NCBI RefSeq assembly: GCF_040195635.1
Contig: NZ_JBEFTX010000005.1
Location: forward strand, 124,001 to 188,000
Origin: Thermasporomyces sp040195635
Lineage (GTDB): Bacteria; Actinomycetota; Actinomycetes; Propionibacteriales; Actinopolymorphaceae
Direction of reading: 5' to 3'
Length of the DNA: 64,000 nt
In this document: piece by piece, positions 62,049-64,000 of the stretch
How the letters are laid out: every line of letters begins with the position of its first letter
How positions within the stretch are numbered: the first letter of the stretch is position 1
The notes under the pieces: model-generated
What the model was told of the DNA's origin: nothing
The model's input: only the letters and a program-made list of their open reading frames with translations
The model's database searches: none
Program-made: the position numbers and the translations under genes

Positions 62049-64000
62049 ATGTCCCCGATCCCGCCTCCGCCCGAACCGGCACGCGGCCTCTCCCGGCGTA
62101 CGCTCCTCGGCGGTCTCGCCGCCACAGGTGCGGCCGCTGGGACTCTCGCAGGATCGCCGATGCCATCAGCTGCGGCCGCGACGTCGAACCCGGGGCCCGC
62201 AGCGGGCGGTGCGGAACTCCGGATCGTCGTCGAGAACGCGCCGGCTGGTCGCGGGATGCCCCTCGTGGGCTACAACACCGGTCACTACCTGCCCGGGAGC
62301 AACACCTCGGCCTGGTTGGCGTACTCCCGGGTCAATGCTGTGCGCTTCTTCGCCTCGCTCGTGCACTGGACACCGGACGAGGCGTTCGACCCGGGCGAAG
62401 GTATCGACGACATCGACGACTTCGATCTACGCAAGGCCGAACTGCGCCGCGACCCCGAGAGAAATCCCTTCCTGCGTTGGGACATCCTCGAAGACGTCTT
62501 CGAGAACCAGGTTTACCCGACGACGAACTTCTACCGTCTCAACTACCAGGTGGGTGAGCTGAAGCGCCTCGGCATCGTCACCATCATGGAAGCGGCCGAG
62601 CTGGGTTGGAACTCACCCTTGTCCGGGCTGTGGCTGCAGTGGCAGAAGCACTACGCGTTCACCTACCACCTGGCCCGGCACTACGACGTGGAGCGCTACA
62701 ACTTCGTCAACGAGCCGGACCACCCGAGCGCGGCACACGACATCGTCGACCAGGACATCTATGTCCGCGGGTTGCAGATCGCCTCCGACGCCATCCGTTC
62801 GGCGGTCGCCGATGTCAACCAGAGATACGGAAAGCGGCTGCGCGCATGCGTGCAGGCCCCGGTCATCACCCACGTCTCGAGCTCGCGCGGCGATGACCAC
62901 ATGGACGCCGATCCGGACGCCGACCCTCGCGACGATGAGTACGGCTGGGGCCAGATCTCGCTCATGAACCTGCGTACGGACTATCACGGCGACACGATCG
63001 TCGAGGACGTGTTCCACGTCTTCGACACCCACCAGTACAACAAGACCGCCGACACCTATGCGTACGAGATCTCGATGATGCGGGAGAAGATGCGGGCGTA
63101 CACGCCGACCGGTGTGGCGCTGCCGATCGTGTACTCGGAGTTCAACCGCCGCAATACCTCAGCGTTCGAGACCAGTGGGGACGACCTCGACACACCCTTG
63201 ATCTACTGCGACCTGGCGCAGATCTGGAGCACGGCGCTCGCTGGACAGGTCGAGGGGATGATCGCGTTCAAGTTCCAGAACACCATGCGTGCCAACGGAA
63301 TCCCTTACGGCACCGGCTTCTACTACCTCGAGCACGAAGGGCTCCACGACATCCACGGGGTGAGCAAGGCCGGTGAGATGCAACGCCTCTTCGCGAAAGG
63401 GTTCAAGGGGGACCGGTCGCTCATGAAGGCGAGCGCCGACGATGGTCGCACGGTGGTGGTCTCGCAGGACCGCGCCGCGTCGTGCCATTACCTGTGGCTG
63501 CCCCATCCGAGTGGTACGCCGGGCGGTGAAGTGGATCTCGACCTGCGTGCATTGCCGATTCCACGACACGGCACACGGGTGATCGTCGAGGAGGTCAGCC
63601 CGGCACACAGTGGCGGGATCGTGGCGGACGTGCCGCTGCCGGAGACGAAGCAGATCACCCTGCACCAGCCCGCCGACTCGGTGTGGTTGCTGACGATCGC
63701 GGGTCCAGGGCGGGTTCGTACGCATGATGCGGCGGCGGATGCAACGGTTCGACGGAGTGGGGACTCCGGCGACGGCGAGGAAGCCCTTGCCGTGGCGCTG
63801 GACACCACCGGCGCGGGACCCACCGAGGTCAGCTACCTGTTGTTCGAGGTGGGGCCCGAAGCGCGGCACGCACGTCGCGCCCACCTGGAGCTGTGCGGCG
63901 CGAGCGAAGACGGCCAACCGTTCACGTTCATGGTGTACGCAGTGACCGACACGTCATGGGCGGGCCAGGACTTCGACTGGGATTCCGCGCCCTATCTGGA
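62049..64000 (+). CDS. Tat-exported clan GH-A-like hydrolase, 3' partial
   Basis: An open frame without a stop from ATG 62049 to the window end (at least 650 residues). The N-terminus is a twin-arginine signal (GLSRRTLLGGLAATGAAAG). A TIM-barrel-like core follows, with VGYNTGHYLPGSNTSAWLAY and NAVRFFASLVHW. The clan GH-A acid/base pattern FVNEPDH is near residue 221, and the nucleophile-like IVYSEFNRR near 364. After about residue 450 there is a beta-sandwich region (DLDLRALPIPRHGTRVIVEE). GAGGGAG is upstream of the ATG. It might be an agarase/porphyranase-like (GH86) or related polysaccharidase; the family is not certain. It shares a divergent promoter with the GH43 enzyme. Confidence 0.8.
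   Translation, partial: MSPIPPPPEPARGLSRRTLLGGLAATGAAAGTLAGSPMPSAAAATSNPGPAAGGAELRIVVENAPAGRGMPLVGYNTGHYLPGSNTSAWLAYSRVNAVRFFASLVHWTPDEAFDPGEGIDDIDDFDLRKAELRRDPERNPFLRWDILEDVFENQVYPTTNFYRLNYQVGELKRLGIVTIMEAAELGWNSPLSGLWLQWQKHYAFTYHLARHYDVERYNFVNEPDHPSAAHDIVDQDIYVRGLQIASDAIRSAVADVNQRYGKRLRACVQAPVITHVSSSRGDDHMDADPDADPRDDEYGWGQISLMNLRTDYHGDTIVEDVFHVFDTHQYNKTADTYAYEISMMREKMRAYTPTGVALPIVYSEFNRRNTSAFETSGDDLDTPLIYCDLAQIWSTALAGQVEGMIAFKFQNTMRANGIPYGTGFYYLEHEGLHDIHGVSKAGEMQRLFAKGFKGDRSLMKASADDGRTVVVSQDRAASCHYLWLPHPSGTPGGEVDLDLRALPIPRHGTRVIVEEVSPAHSGGIVADVPLPETKQITLHQPADSVWLLTIAGPGRVRTHDAAADATVRRSGDSGDGEEALAVALDTTGAGPTEVSYLLFEVGPEARHARRAHLELCGASEDGQPFTFMVYAVTDTSWAGQDFDWDSAPYL

Noticed and set aside
59465..64000. 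Second attachment site (copy of the tRNA-Arg 3' end)
   Set aside because: I searched for the 3' end of the tRNA downstream and saw no repeat in the window, so no element boundary can be drawn.

Overview
The window is high-GC DNA with dense genes, many GTG starts, short overlapping operons, and families typical of Actinomycetota: an Rv2466c-like thioredoxin-fold protein linked to mycothiol, a DUF5130 protein, group II truncated globin, HelD, EttA, an Eis-type acetyltransferase, and a DUF1707 protein. It looks like chromosome from a free-living, polysaccharide-using actinomycete. A Propionibacteriales genus such as Actinopolymorpha or Kribbella would fit, but that is a guess. No rRNA, CRISPR array, plasmid origin or intact phage is visible.

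Layout. 1-10 kb: the tail of an AfsR-like NB-ARC/TPR regulator, a DASS anion transporter, a DUF1841-like protein, a Uma2 protein, and a SNF2 ATPase overlapping a SWIM-finger protein. 10-18 kb: two methyltransferases, an overlapping pair of Gfo/Idh/MocA dehydrogenases, and HelD divergent from an Eis-type acetyltransferase. 17.8-22.4 kb: RpiB, a ROK repressor and two tandem YbjJ-like MFS transporters. An imperfect palindrome in the ROK/MFS gap recurs ahead of the next gene, a secreted M36 metalloprotease. 26-34 kb: housekeeping genes (Rv2466c-like protein, aminopeptidase N, nucleotidyltransferase, DUF5130, MscS channel, OsmC) and a LacI regulator. 34.4-40.6 kb: a complete five-gene peptide/nickel-type ABC importer in which a large inverted repeat separates the two ATPase genes. 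40.7-48 kb: globin, GH13 glucosidase, a beta-helix fragment, GH95 fucosidase, and a third Gfo/Idh/MocA dehydrogenase. 48-59 kb: DUF1707 protein, GNAT, thioesterase, YceI/MarR pair, EttA, an SSB paralog, a LarA-like protein, and a two-subunit ABC exporter. 59.4-64 kb: tRNA-Arg(UCU), a decayed integrase abutting a beheaded carbohydrate-enzyme fragment, then a GH43 enzyme divergent from a Tat-exported clan GH-A-like hydrolase that runs off the end.

How it works together. Much of the window serves carbohydrate scavenging: GH13, GH95, GH43 and GH-A-like enzymes, three sugar-type dehydrogenases, MFS and ABC importers, and ROK and LacI regulators with visible candidate operators. The structurally unusual material is mostly non-coding: three long perfect inverted repeats, in-frame minisatellites in at least five genes, two short duplications of gene 3' ends, and the tRNA-Arg scar. 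No wholly new system can be claimed from sequence alone. The best leads are the ROK operator pair, the inverted-repeat element inside the ABC operon, the HelD/Eis divergent locus and the tRNA-linked composite pseudogene.
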